Assembly: GCA_029582165.1 (NCBI GenBank)
Contig: CM055883.1
Span: 17,764,501-17,828,500 of the forward strand
Origin: Portulaca oleracea
Taxonomy: Eukaryota > Streptophyta > Magnoliopsida > Caryophyllales > Portulacaceae
DNA length: 64,000 nt
Reading direction: 5' to 3'
Made by a program: the position numbers and the translations under genes. The notes below the pieces were generated by a model. It had not been told where the DNA came from. It did no database searches and was given only the letters and a program-made list of their open reading frames with translations. Positions 43,457 to 55,215 of the stretch are shown here, piece after piece (within the stretch, counting starts at the first letter, position 1; each line of letters begins with the position of its first letter).

Positions 43457-44883
43457 CCCCCCCACACGCACTTAGACTTTTGCTCGTCCCAAGCAAAACA
43501 GAACAAACTAGACTACTTAAACAACTACTCCACTTTCGTGGGAGGAAACAGGTGCATTTAGCATATGCGTCATGCCCTTTAAACCCCCCGGTAGCCCGGG
43601 TGGACGAGGTGGGTCTTGTGAAGGTTTGTAGGGACTATACCCACAAAAGCCATGAAAAGAAAGGGAAAAAGAGAAGTGAAAAACGAAAACTAGAAACAAA
43701 AGGAGAATAAAATGCTCAAGAACATAATCCAACATTCAATCACATAAATGACGGTGTCAATCAAACAAAAGAAGCAAATATATGCACATTAAGCACACTT
43801 AACCAAAATGTTGTCAATCTGTAAGGTTTTCAACCTCCAAACACTTCATGCTAAACAAAACCTTGTGCACAAGTGCTAGTGTACCCTATTTGATCATGAT
43901 CAAAACTCAAAAAAACTCACTCCAGATTGTTTAAAAGCGAAAGTTCAACAAAAACCAAACTCTTCTTTCTTTCTTTTGTTTTCTTTTTTTCTCTTTCTCT
44001 TTTTTTTTCTTTCTTCTTTGAAGGCATGATTCGAGATTAATTTGCGGCCCATGAAGGATTACTCTCCCCGCGTGGTTTCGCTCCGTATGTACAATTGTAC
44101 TTAAGGGGTGAAGGCCGCTACCATCCACGCCAAACGACGTTGGTGAACCAACTTTTTCACACTTTTTCGATTTTTATGGGTTTTAGGTCGGTTTTTTCGG
44201 AAGTTTGAGCGACCCTCCGAAGAAGGGGTTACCCTCTCAACTCGGGTTACTCTATACGTAACAAATACTTAAGGGGTGTAAGTGCCGCCCACTCACACCA
44301 ACCCTTGTTGGTTTCGTCGGCTTTTATTAATTACTTTTATTAATTCACTTTTTCACAAGCACGAGCATAAGAAAAACTAACAATCTTGATCTCAAAAAGG
44401 GTGTGAAAAAAGGTAAGGTATTCGTTTTTGCAATTAGTGAAAGGAGTCTAAAAGAGGTAAGTCATGACAACATCCTAGATTGAGAGGCCTACCATGCTCA
44501 TGTCGACCGCTTTTAATCAATAAACTACGCCATTAAGCAATTAACCACAAGATCATAACGAGAGCAAGTTCTAAAAACAAAACTCTTTAGGCTTTTTTCA
44601 CAACTTTTTCTCATTTTCTCTTTCATTTTTCACCAGATTTTCTTTTTTTTTTTTCAAATTTTACCACTTTTTTTTCACTTTTTTTCACGAACTTTTCTAA
44701 GAAATAAAAGCAACTAAAACGCTAGGTGAGCTACCTGAATCATAAAGATCCCCCCCCACACACACTTAAAATGCCACAATGTCCTCATTGTGGGAAAGGG
44801 TGTCTCACAAACATATATACAAACACCTAACAAAAACAAAGGGTGGCGACCCGAGCCCAAACGGCTCCAACAACAAAGAAATC
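43457..44883 (-). other. 3' UTR, PPT and stem-loops of the minus-strand Athila
   Basis: PPT is the run of C at 43457-43466 on the plus strand. A stem-loop TTTTGCTCG-TCC-CAAGCAAAA lies at 43478-43498, and the CTCGTCCACC block in reverse at 43595-43625. CCACAATG-TCCT-CATTGTGG (44774-44793) has a polypurine-like tract beside it (44750-44765). No genes. Confidence 0.7.
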
Positions 44884-46600
44884 TGTAGACACCGGAATTT
44901 GGCACATAAATATATAGCATTCCTATATATAACGAAGCAAAATTTAAGAAAAAGAAGCCGGTCAATAAGCTAGATTTTATATAGTTTTAATGTAATTTTT
45001 GTTATGTCCTTTTTTATGTATTTTTAGTTAGGAAATTAGGAATTAGAAAATAAGGGAGTCAAGCCATGCAAGCCATAAGAGCAAGTACCAGAGGTTGCAG
45101 GGTCGAAACCTCACAAGAACACTCTAAAAATACCTCATATTAGCTCACAACAAAAGCTATCTCCGTCCAGTGTGAACCACCACTTCCCAAGGTTGGTGAG
45201 TTCACACACCACCGTCCCAGAATGCGTGGACGACAAGAGGAACATCCCCCCTCACCTATAGGCCGATCGACCTTTGAGACTCCGACCACATGTGGTCAAT
45301 CAATCATGTGCCACCGTCCATTCGTGAGCATCCCCCTACTACATGGTGTTCTGTGCTTGCCGACTGAAGACTACGAGTATGCATGAATGTGTATGAATCT
45401 CTACTCCCTCCTAAAGCCTATAAATACCACCCTCCTCTCAAAGCTAAAGGCACTCCATCTCATCCTCATTCTCCCTCACCAATTCACTCATCTATTCTTC
45501 CTCCTACTCATTCTCTAATCTCCACTTCTCTCTACTTCTTATATTCTCATATCATCTCTCTTATCATTATTCTACTACCATCCTTATTATCTTCCATCCA
45601 CCTTATTATTACTTTCTTACCACCATAATCCTCATCCTTTTATCATCACAAAAAGCCTAAACACATATCCTATTCTATCCATCCCAAACTCCACAAAAAA
45701 CCCTAGCCTAAACACATTCAAAACTACAAAAAGAAGCCTTCTTACCCTTTCCCTTATCATCTTTTCCTACTATCTTTTCCATCGTTATTTTGATCCATTT
45801 TGGGCACCTTGAGAGGAGATTTCTAAAGACATCAAAGAGGATTCTTCAAACACCAAGAGGCTAGGCAAGGCTCTTCCCAAAACAAAGTCACTATGTAAGC
45901 TTTAAGTGTTTTCTTCTTCCTTGTAAATAATTGTGTATGTTTGTATCTTTTATCTTGTACCATTCTTGTTGCAGGATTCAATGAAATAATTCTATAAAGC
46001 ATTCATCCATTTCCCTTCCGAATGTTATCAAAAGCACATTTTAAACTTTTAATAGAGTCTTTCCTTTTGTGAGAGGCGAAATCTTAAGTTTTACTTTTCG
46101 AATTCGTAGCCTTACCCCCGAATCCATTCTTGGGTTTCGCAGGCGGAGTCTTTCTTTATTTTATTTTTGGTTTTGTATTGGCTTTTCCCTTAAAAAGTCG
46201 GGTGACGACTCTCATTTCGAACCAAAACACATCGGAGATTGCACAAACTATGGTAAACATGGTTTTACAATGTATCGATGCAACTTTAGGGCATTCTTCT
46301 TATATTTCTAAATAATATTTGCATAAATCGCTTTCTTTCGAGCCTAACATTTTAATGAGCAAATTGGATTAAACTCAGACGAGTTTGGAACAACTGGATG
46401 TTCATTTTTAAAGGTTTAATTCAAGGACTCATAAAATGCCTAAGTAAAGGGAAAGTGATTTTACAAAATATTATTCATGAAATGTACGATTAATTCTTTA
46501 AAGAGTTTTCAAAGGTTAAACCCCAGCACAAATCATCAAATCACACCCCCAATCCAACGTGGACATTCGGAAGCCCGAACGGCGAGGAAAAATGTCGACA
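44884..46600 (+). repeat. Solo LTR of the Tat family
   Basis: 1717 bp, TGTAGACA...TGTCGACA, with a perfect 5-bp duplication AAATC (44879-44883 and 46601-46605). TATAAATA at 45419-45426. The sequence on both sides joins into one continuous Athila block equivalent to about 30750-30800, which confirms the insertion. No internal region remains, so it arose by LTR-LTR recombination. Confidence 0.93.
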
Positions 46601-46605
46601 AAATC

Positions 46606-47894
46606 CCAACACCAAACACAATAGGGGTGCGCCACCAAAAAGTAAAAATAAACATGCAAAAAAAAAAAGTATACAAACTAAAACAAAGAAATATTTACAA
46701 AAAAAGAAAGGGTGAAACAAGGTTACCACAAAGTCTTCAATAAAAGCAAGAAATGCAATTGGTTAACCTCGATCATACTGGAGCATCAACCGCTCCCTAT
46801 TCTTCAAGATTCGGGTTGTCAATATTGGAGGAAGTCAACGCCCGTAGTAGGAGGTCATGCATTCTTAAGTACATTTCAAAATGGTTGATGTATGAGAACA
46901 CAAAAAACAATGAGTCAAAATAGGTAAGTGTTCTCAACATCTTATCAAAAGCCTTAAAAAAATCACTAAAATGATGAAATAAGTGAATAAACATGATTTT
47001 TCCAGGCGAGTCCTCTAGGTAAACATGATAAGGGTCAATGAGGGGATCATACCCTCTAAAGGGACCTAGGGACTCAAGGCATACATGGTTGGGTGAGGGA
47101 GTGATAAACAATGAATGAATGAGGATTACATGATTGGGAGAGTGGATACATCATCACATTCAAAGCATATAGGAGAGTCATCAACCTCCTCAACTATATC
47201 ATCACAAACAAGTCTCAACCCAATATTATCATCTAATTCATCAACATCATCACATGTGTGTAAAGTAAAAGTAGGATTATACCACATGCAAACACTTCCA
47301 ACATCACATGAAGTTGCATCATCATCATCAACAATATCAAACTCATCACATGAGGAATCTAAACATGAAGAAAGGGTCGGAATTGCTAACAATAAAGATG
47401 TATCATCTTGAACATCAAAGGTGAAAGTGCAATAGTCGGGTTCATAATCCATAACAAATGATTCATGCTCACATGCATATGCATCATGATGGATATAAAG
47501 TTTCTACATCATGAGAATGTGGCACACAAGTTAAACATGAAGATAAAGATCCATCGTCACTATTATTCCAATCACACAAGGGTGGAACAACATGCATAAC
47601 AAGGGATAATGGGGAAGAAGACTCAATTCTATTAAAAGCACACTCCTCGGGAGAGGAAGGTCTCAACATGCGTCCCCACTTTGGCCAGTTTTCACAAATT
47701 ATAGAAACTATCCAATCAAGCTTTTCTTTTAGCTCCCCATGCTCTCTATCTTGTTGTTGCTCATAATACATGTCATTTTCAATAAAGGTCGGGTGAACAA
47801 CATAAGAGTCGGAAGCATGAATAGATGATTCAAATTGATCACAAGGGGAGGGGACATGCATAGGAATAGAAGGAGGAGAGGAAGGAGTACTCAC
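46606..47894 (-). pseudogene. Envelope-position ORF region of the minus-strand Athila, frame-broken
   Basis: Minus-strand frames are open at 47894-47484, 47452-47126 and 47111-46797, separated by a stop and frameshifts. It sits where the complete Athila has ATHILA ORF-1 but looks different. The first part has ENDMYYEQQQDREHGELKEK and a Cys/Ser/Asp-rich segment. The second is unusually rich in Cys and Asp (for example DSSCDEFDIVDDDDATSCD). The third contains YHVYLEDSPGKIMFIHLFHH and a hydrophobic stretch (YFDSLFFVFSYINHF) that could be a membrane segment. I do not recognise a family. Function unknown. Confidence 0.5.
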
Positions 47895-49544
47895 TGTAGA
47901 CACCGGATTTTGTCACAAAATTATATAACACATCTATATAACAAAAAAGATCAAATAAAGAAGAAGAGGCCGGAAGACAAAAGCTAAAGTGCGTGCACTC
48001 TACACGCGCGATTTTGCTTTAATATTGCATGCAATATCACATGCGAAATGTCTACGTAAAAAGAAAGCCATGCAAATCCAATGCCGCGAGGTCACAAGCT
48101 CAAATCCTCACAAAAACACTCAAAAAACACCTCACAAATGCTCAAATACAATAGTTGTCATCCAAGTGTGAAACACCACTTCCCAAGGCAGAATGTATCT
48201 CCCTCTCACCGTCCATGGATGCATGGACGAAGACAGATGCCTCCCCTCACATGCTGGTGGTCGGTCGGCCTTGAGCACCAACCACACAAGGTCAATTGAC
48301 CTCGTGCCATCGTCCACTCCAAGTTCACTCCCTCACTGCCTTGCAAATTGTGCCACTGATTGCCTTGGACGAGAGGGAATGTCTGTACATGTATGTGCAT
48401 GTGTTCTCTTCTCCCTCATTCTCCTATAAATACTACTCTTCTCAAAGTCAAACTCACTCATTTATTCACTTAATCTCACTCTTATCATCCCATTCTCTTT
48501 CTCCTCCATTCACTCACCAATTCTCTTATTGTCTCTAATATCATTCTAAACTCTACTCTTATCTCCATATTCATATCACTATTCTATTCATCTTTCTTCA
48601 AATCTTATCATCACTACTACCTCTCCATAATCTCTATTCTTACCATCTCTTAAATCTATAGACTTATTCTAACCAAAACCCTACCCTAAACACACAAAAA
48701 GCTACAAAAAGAACCCCTTTTCTATCCTATTTTCCACCACTTTTTCTCTATTTCTTTTGGTTCATTTTTGGCATTTGCGAGGAGTAACATCGAGGAGTAC
48801 TAAGAGGAGCATCTTACAGCAAAAGGCAAGGCCTCTTCTTCAAGTTAGCACAATGTAAGCTTTAAAGTTTCTTTGTTTCCTTGTAAATAATGTGTAAATG
48901 TTGTACTTTTATTTTTCATGTTGCATATTCTTATGAAATAGTTCTATAAAGTTCTTATTTGTCTCTTTTCCAAATTTTATAAAAGCACACTTAAAACTTT
49001 TAGTAAAGTCTTTCCTTTTGTTAGAGGCGAACTCCTAAAGTTCCTACTTTCGAGTTCGTAGCCTTACCTCCGAACCCATTCTTGGGTTTCGTAGGCAGTC
49101 TTTCTTTATTTTCTCTTTGGTTTGTCTTGGCTTTTCCCTTTAAAAGTCGGCTGGCGACTCCCATTTCGAACTAAAAGTACATCAGGTTGCATAAACTATG
49201 GTAAAACATGGTTTTACAATGTGCCGATGCAACTTTAAGGCTTTTTCTTTATATATTTCTAAATAATATTTGATAAATTGCTTTCTTCCGAGCCTAACAT
49301 TTAAATGAGCAAATTGGATTAAATTTGGAACAAGTGGGTGTTCACTCTTAAAGGTTTAATTTCAATGACTCATAAAATGCACAAGTAAAGTGAAAGTGAT
49401 TTTACAAATATTATTCCTGAAATGTGTAATTAGAAGTCCTTAAAGGGTCTTTTTCAAAGGTTCAAACCCCAGCACAAATCATCAAATCACACCCCAATCC
49501 ACGTTGACGTTCGGAAGCGTGAACGGCGAGGAAAAATGTCCACA
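47895..49544 (+). repeat. 5' LTR of Tat-2
   Basis: 1650 bp, TGTAGACA...TGTCCACA. TATAAATA at 48425-48432 is a good core promoter, with the transcript start expected about 30 bp later. Homologous to the Tat-1 3' LTR and the solo LTR. Confidence 0.93.
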
Positions 49545-49551
49545 GGATTTT

Positions 49552-49569
49552 TGGCGACTCCACTAGGGA
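49552..49569 (+). promoter_or_regulatory. Tat-2 primer binding site, tRNA-Arg
   Basis: TGGCGACTCCACTAGGGA, 7 bp after the LTR. It is complementary to the 3' end of plant tRNA-Arg (ACG) with one mismatch, as I recall that tRNA. tRNA-Arg priming is known for Ogre/Tat elements. Confidence 0.75.
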
Positions 49570-51045
49570 ATTTTAAAAGTGGGTAAAACTTGAAAAAAGT
49601 TTAGTGTGCTTTAAAAATTTTGGAAGGAAGATAAATTCTTAATTTATAGTATTAGGTCATTCCTTTTTAAGCATAAATGCCTTGCATATACTGGGCTACC
49701 TCTCGACCACATATATGGGCTGAGTTGCACTTAAAGCGGCGGTTTAGGTTTTCCTTAAAACTACAAAAAAATACCCATAGGATGCAGGATCGACTATACT
49801 CCGTTGGTGCCTTTACATCGAGGGAGCCTTAGTCACCACATTCACTCATGCATCACTCTTCGAGGTCTCCACACGAGCCACGAAGAGTAACACCCCACAC
49901 ATTCGAGTTACCTTTACAACGAGAATGCACCGGGGCGAGTACATGAGCCGATAAGCCTATCCAACCAATAATCCCTTTTTGAATCTAGAGCCTTTGTTAG
50001 GATACCCCTTATTCATATGTATGCTATGTGCTATATGTTTACTTTTGTTGTAAAGAGTCAACCCAAGTTTAGAAATGTTGCTCTAGTCCATATAGTGTTC
50101 GTTGGGCTGAGAAGAGTCATGTTTACAACTAGGTTAATTAACCTCAAAAGTTATGGTTAACCCAGTGGTTGGGCCCATTTATCTATAAGGGTTAATTATC
50201 TTGGTTCATAATGTAAACTCAACTCGCCTTTGATGATTCTACATGGCTCTTTATGGCATTCTCTTAACGAAGGTCCAATAAACCTGATTAAAAGTCAAAA
50301 CAAAGTTGGTGGGTAAAGTCTTAGACTACATAACAATCACCGAGCTTGAGTAAGTTAATTTATCGAATTAATTATCAGATCTGTCACACTTATGGCCGAC
50401 CATGGTTAGGCCCAACCATATCATATTTGATAGTTGAGTCCATAAATCATTATAACTCGCCCGTTGTTGGTTTTATCCAGTCCTTTACGATACCCGCTTT
50501 CCCGGTAAATATAATGAAAAAATATAGAAACAGCAGACTGTTAGTCCCGTTGATCATTATTCTAGCACGCATAATAGTCAATACGACTTGAGTTGGACTG
50601 ATAAATGTTCTGAGTTACGGATTCTCCTTAAAACGGTCGGCATGTGAATAGGGCCCAACCGAATTGAGAACACTGACTCGTAATTGCTTATTCAGTCCTC
50701 ATTTGCCATACTTGGCTTTATTCGGTCCTTTATAATGATCAAGTTGTCCTTAGGTTCATGTAAAGTTAGGTCATGCAAGCCCGTGTCCCGGGTGAGTCTT
50801 CCTTTGTGTCAGCATATAAGTCATGCATTTTAGGAAGTCCCATATAGGTCAGTTAGGTCATGCATTCATCAAGGGAGGGTTGTTTCTTTCAAAAGGTCAA
50901 TATCTGAGCCGTGTGTTGTTCCTTAGTCAGTATAGGAGACCCGAGTCTTGCTTGGATCCCAGGACCGTCAAGCCGTCTAATCCGTTACCCGGATTACGTC
51001 CCACAGAACCCTAAGTCAAAGGTCTCTCGCCGTCTGCAATTCGAT
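49570..51045 (+). other. Tat-2 untranslated leader
   Basis: About 1.5 kb between primer site and gag with no conserved reading frame. It would contain packaging signals. Two GGTCATGCA-type phrases repeat (50769, 50820, 50858). Nothing else is recognised. Confidence 0.5.
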
Positions 51046-52530
51046 ATGTCTGCCAATGAAAACCAAGCTGACAACCCGGTCAATGGTTCTTTGACCAAGT
51101 TCCTCGAGAAGAGGTTCAACAAGATGGAAGGTTCAATCACCTTCGCCACTCTGCAACAAGAAAAGAAAGCTGAAGAGCTTACCGCCAACAACGAGAACTT
51201 ATTGAAAGGCAGAATAGCCGTATTGAGCAACAACAAGAAACTTTGAACGGGGAAGTGGAAGCTCTACACTGTATTAGCGCACATGTGGGGATGAACAATG
51301 ATGATGAGGATGCCATGGAAATTGTCCTTGACTCTGTGACTGATGTTGACAAAGGAAAAGGAAAAGTAGGGGAAAGTTCCAATATGGGAGGAGTCATCCA
51401 CATTCCAGATGACTCCACACTTAAGCCACCACCTCCAGCGGCTACACCTCGGGTTGCATCAGTTAAGGTGGAGCATGGATTACAAGACACTACTTCCATT
51501 CGCGAGATGAAGGCCCAGTTGAATGTGGTCAAGAATGCTATGAGTCAAATGCCTATTTTCACCAATCAGTTCATTGAATTCGAACCACCCGCTGAGATTG
51601 ATGACAAGATAGCTGGTAAAATGGATATACCTTTGAAGAAGTTCAGTCCTTCTGCAAACCCAACACACCATGTATGGGAGTTTAACCGGGTGATGCCACT
51701 CCGAGGCATCGGCAGTGAACATTACAAGCAGGTTTTCCCCTCATCGTTGAATGATGAAGCATTAGACTGATACTATACTCTTCCTTTGGAGACTCGAGGA
51801 GATTGAACTGCTTTGCGTCGAGCATTCATTGAACACTACAGCAAGATTCAAAAAGACAAGGTGACTTTGATTGATGTCATGGCCATTCGCCAAAGAGATG
51901 ATGAGTCGGTCTTAGCTTACTATGAAAGATGGCACTCTAAGATGTCCCAGGTGACTAGTATCATTCTAACAGAAGTACAGTTAGACACCTTCATTCGAAG
52001 TCTGAAATCAAGTTTAGTCCAACAATTAGACTTTCATGTTATGGAAAACTTTGAGTATCTGAAGAAATTATGCCCAAAACTGGAGGCACGAAAGGAGAGA
52101 AATGCGACATCTCAGCGTTGGAAGGGTAGTAGCACCGCCCGAAAAAACCATTAGCGCTCCGAGAGCGGTGGAGACTAATGTCATCCAGAATGTGAATTGT
52201 GGTCCATTCTAAAGGTCAACGTTCCTCCAGTATGATTCTTATACTCCGGTGGATATGACCTATGCTGAGGCACTGGACCGATTATTGAAGTTAGACAAAA
52301 TTCAGTTACCTACTCCTAAGTCGGAACCTGAGAGCAAAGGGCCTGGATGGAATAACAATGCATACTCAAGTACTATCGTACCAGAGGACACGACACCGAG
52401 CGATGTTATGTGCTCAAAAACCTCATTGAGAAGATGATTCACTCAGGCGAATTACCAGCACCTAAGTCGGCTAAGAAACCCAACAAAAAAAGCAATCCTC
52501 TCCCGAATCATGCTATTTAGTAGGAGAGGG
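51046..52530 (+). pseudogene. gag: Tat-2 Gag, frame-broken
   Basis: Starts at ATG 51046 (MSANENQADN), supported by a coiled-coil-like N-terminus (EKRFNKMEGSITFATLQQEK). The frame shifts near 51243. The Gag domain follows (MDIPLKKFSPSANPTHHVWE, FIEHYSKIQKDKV, LAYYERWHSKM), broken by TGA codons at 51768-51770 and near 51802. A C-terminal piece (TYAEALDRLLKLDKIQLP) precedes the zinc-knuckle region, which is frameshifted near 52366, so its Cys/His pattern appears only in another frame. At least five inactivating changes. Confidence 0.8.
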
Positions 52531-52562
52531 TACTTTTGACCCATCCGAGTGTATCACCGACG

Positions 52563-52855
52563 AGGGAGCACCTTTACTCCCTCCTGAAGATCTGACAGCT
52601 TTTACTGTCAATGGTATATGGGCGAGCGATGATGAAAGTATTGATAATCTTGGAAACCAACAGCGCTTGGAAGATATAAAAAATAGCATGCAAGACCTGG
52701 TCTTGCACACGGCAATCCGTCAAGACAACAAGGTCCAAGAGCACCTTGAATGTCAGGATCAGCAGATAGAGCGACAACGAGAAGATCAATATAATGCGCT
52801 GGAGAAGCTTCAACACCTTAAGGCTTCCATCGCCGAGCAAGCTCCGCTACTAAGG
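52563..52855 (+). other. Coiled-coil segment replacing protease in Tat-2
   Basis: 52563-52640 matches Tat-1 228-290. 52640-52850 does not match Tat-1; it encodes a charged helix (LEDIKNSMQDLVLHTAIRQD, then QIERQREDQYNALEKLQHLK) likely to form a coiled coil. Homology resumes at 52850, equivalent to Tat-1 about 1635. About 1.35 kb including all of protease is absent. Confidence 0.75.
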
Positions 52856-54050
52856 AAGGAAAGGAAGTGGACCCGATGGTTGCTGTGCTGTCCAGTCCTG
52901 AATTTGATCCAGGCTCCATGATTTTTGCTGATGGAGGTCGGCGCGAGTTGTCTTGGGTCGATTCTACTAATAATACATGTACCCTAGTGTTATGAGAACC
53001 TTGTAAGGTCTTGTCTAAGTCAAGCACTAGCGGGTCTATAGTTGAGTTTGAGTCAGCTGGGATTAGCCTCATGTTTGATGATTTTGTATCTGTTTCTGCA
53101 TTCAATAAAGTGAACCTTTATGAGTATTCCGGTTCTTCTTCTTTTTGTTGCACTAATAATCACGAATTTGATGCTGAACCTTTAAAATATTTTCAGGAAT
53201 TAATACGAGCTATGAATGAACATGAGAATCACATGTCAACGGTTGAAGAAACCATCACAATCAATGTGGGGACGCCTGAAACTCCCCGGGAATTGAAAAT
53301 TGGCAAATCATTAACCCAAAGGGAGAACCAGGAGTTCTCCGCTCTCTTAAGAGAGTTCATCGACGTATTTGCCTGGTTCTATGAGGATATGCCTGGAATC
53401 GACCGTGAGATTGCCGAGCATGCCATACCTCTCTATCCGGATGCTAAACCTATCTAGCAGTGTCCGCGCAGAATTAAGAATGAATGGTCTGATAAGATCC
53501 ATGATGAGGTTCGGAAACAGTTAGAGGCCAAGTTCATCAAAATTGTAGAGTTTCCACAATGGGTAGCGAATATTGTTCCCAAACCAAAGAAAGATGGGAA
53601 AGTACGGATGTGCGTCGATTTTAGGGATCTAAACAAGGCTAGCCCAAAGGATTATTTTCCTTTGCCGCACATCGATGTCCTGGTCGATCATACTTGTTGT
53701 CACGAACTCTTATCATTTATGGATGGGTATGCTGGTTACAACCAGATCAAAATGGCTGAAGAAGACATGGAGAAAACATCTTTTATCACTCCGTGGGAAC
53801 ATTTTGCTATGTTGTTATGCCATTTGGGCTGAAGAATGCTGGTGTTACTTACCAACGCCCAATCACTACCTTACTCCATGACATGATCCACAAGGAAGTA
53901 GAAACATATGCGGATGATATGATCGTCAAATCAGAAAGTCGTGAAGACCACATCCCTAACTTACGCAAGTTTTTCCTTAGACTTCGCAAGTATAACATGA
54001 GATTGAATCCGTAGAAGTGTACATTTGGAGTAACCTCGGGGAAACTGTTA
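52856..54050 (+). pseudogene. pol: Tat-2 reverse transcriptase
   Basis: Colinear with Tat-1 1640-2850. It includes KKDGKVRMCVDFRDLNKAS, FMDGYAGYNQI and an intact YADD box (53907-53918). It is broken by TGA near 52993, TAG near 53455, a frameshift at about 53795 (a G-rich triplet shortened after FITPW) and TAG at 54012. RT catalytic residues are kept, unlike Tat-1. Confidence 0.88.
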
Positions 54051-54776
54051 GGATATATCTTCAGTCAACGAGGAATTGAAGTTGATCCATCCAATATCAA
54101 AGCTATTCAGGATATGCCATCTCCTCGAATGGAGAAGGAGATTTGTGGTTTCCTAGGGCGAGCTCAATATCTGAGCCGGTTCATTTCCAAACTCACCATG
54201 ACCTGTAAGCCGTTGTTTAAGAAATTAAAGAAGGGCGTAAAAGTTGAGTGGGATGACCAGTGTCAGGCAGCATTCAACAAGATCAAGGCCAACTTGACTA
54301 GTCCGCCAGTACTAGTCCCGCCTGTGGCTGGAAAGTCGTTACTACTTTATCTTACCATCAATGAGGATGCAATGGGTGCCATGTTGGCTCAGAAAGTCGA
54401 CAATTTGGAGAAGGCCATATACTACATTAGCAAGAAGTTCTCAGGGTGTGAATCCGGTTACTCCGAGATAGCAAAAATGGCCTTAGCCTTGGTTTGGTCT
54501 ACGAAGAAGCTCCACCACTATCTGTTGGCACACACCGTTTATGTGATTGCGGCGTGGAATCCAGTCAAGTACATGATGAAGCAACCTACTGTGAACAACC
54601 GAATTGCCCGATGGGTAGTCATGTTATCTGAATTTGATCTTCATTTTCAGCATCAGAAATCTATAAAAAGTCGAGCAATTTCTCATTTTTTGGCCGAATT
54701 CCCGACTGAGGACACTGACACTGGGGGCTTAGAGTTTAGCGATGAGAAGGTATTTCAAGTAGAAGAGGAGACTTGA
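54051..54776 (+). pseudogene. pol: Tat-2 RNase H
   Basis: Open from about 54030 through 54776: KEICGFLGRAQYLSRFISKL connector, LYLTINEDAMGAMLAQK, YYISKKFSGCESGYSEIAKM and LSEFDLHFQHQKS. Ends at a TGA (54774-54776) just before the second RNase H. Here the frame is continuous where Tat-1 has three breaks. Confidence 0.87.
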
Positions 54777-55215
54777 AAATTGTACTTTGATGGTGCTGCA
54801 AACCAAATGGGGTGCGGAGCCGGAGCTCTGCTGATATCTCCTGAAGACTTACATTTTCCTTTGGCAGTCAAACTGGATTTTGTCGCCACCAACAATGCTG
54901 CTGAATATGAAGCTTGTATCTTAGTTATACATATGACTCTAGAAATGGGTATTGAAAGATTACGAGTATTTGGAGACTCCAGTTTAATTGTCAACCAAGC
55001 TACTAATGTTTGGAAGGTGAAGAGTGAGTCTTTGACGCTACATTAGCAACACTTATCTGATTTGGCCAAGAGATTCAAGCACATTGAGTTCAAATACTTA
55101 CCGGGAAGTCACAATGAGTTAGTTGATGTGCTAGCTAAGCTATCATCTATGGTAGCAATGCCAGAAAAGGATCAGACTTTGGCAGTTGTGGTAGAAAGGA
55201 AAGTCCAGCTCGTTC
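54777..55215 (+). pseudogene. Tat-2 second RNase H (aRNH)
   Basis: LYFDGAANQMGCGAG with Asp, NNAAEYEACILV with Glu, FGDSSLIVNQ with Asp, and the NELVDVLAKLS tail. A TAG at 55044-55046 lies after LTLH. All catalytic motifs are present. Confidence 0.88.

Larger units (their letters stand above)
42883..47894 (-). mobile_element. Athila-type element fragment, minus strand
   Basis: From right to left: envelope-position region (46606-47894), 3' UTR (43457-44883 after removing the solo LTR), PPT and part of the 3' LTR (42883-43456). 3' UTR blocks match the complete Athila and 12607-13728 in reverse. It is interrupted by a Tat solo LTR. The left edge is element R, the right edge the Tat-2 5' LTR; no own target duplication is seen. 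Confidence 0.78.
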
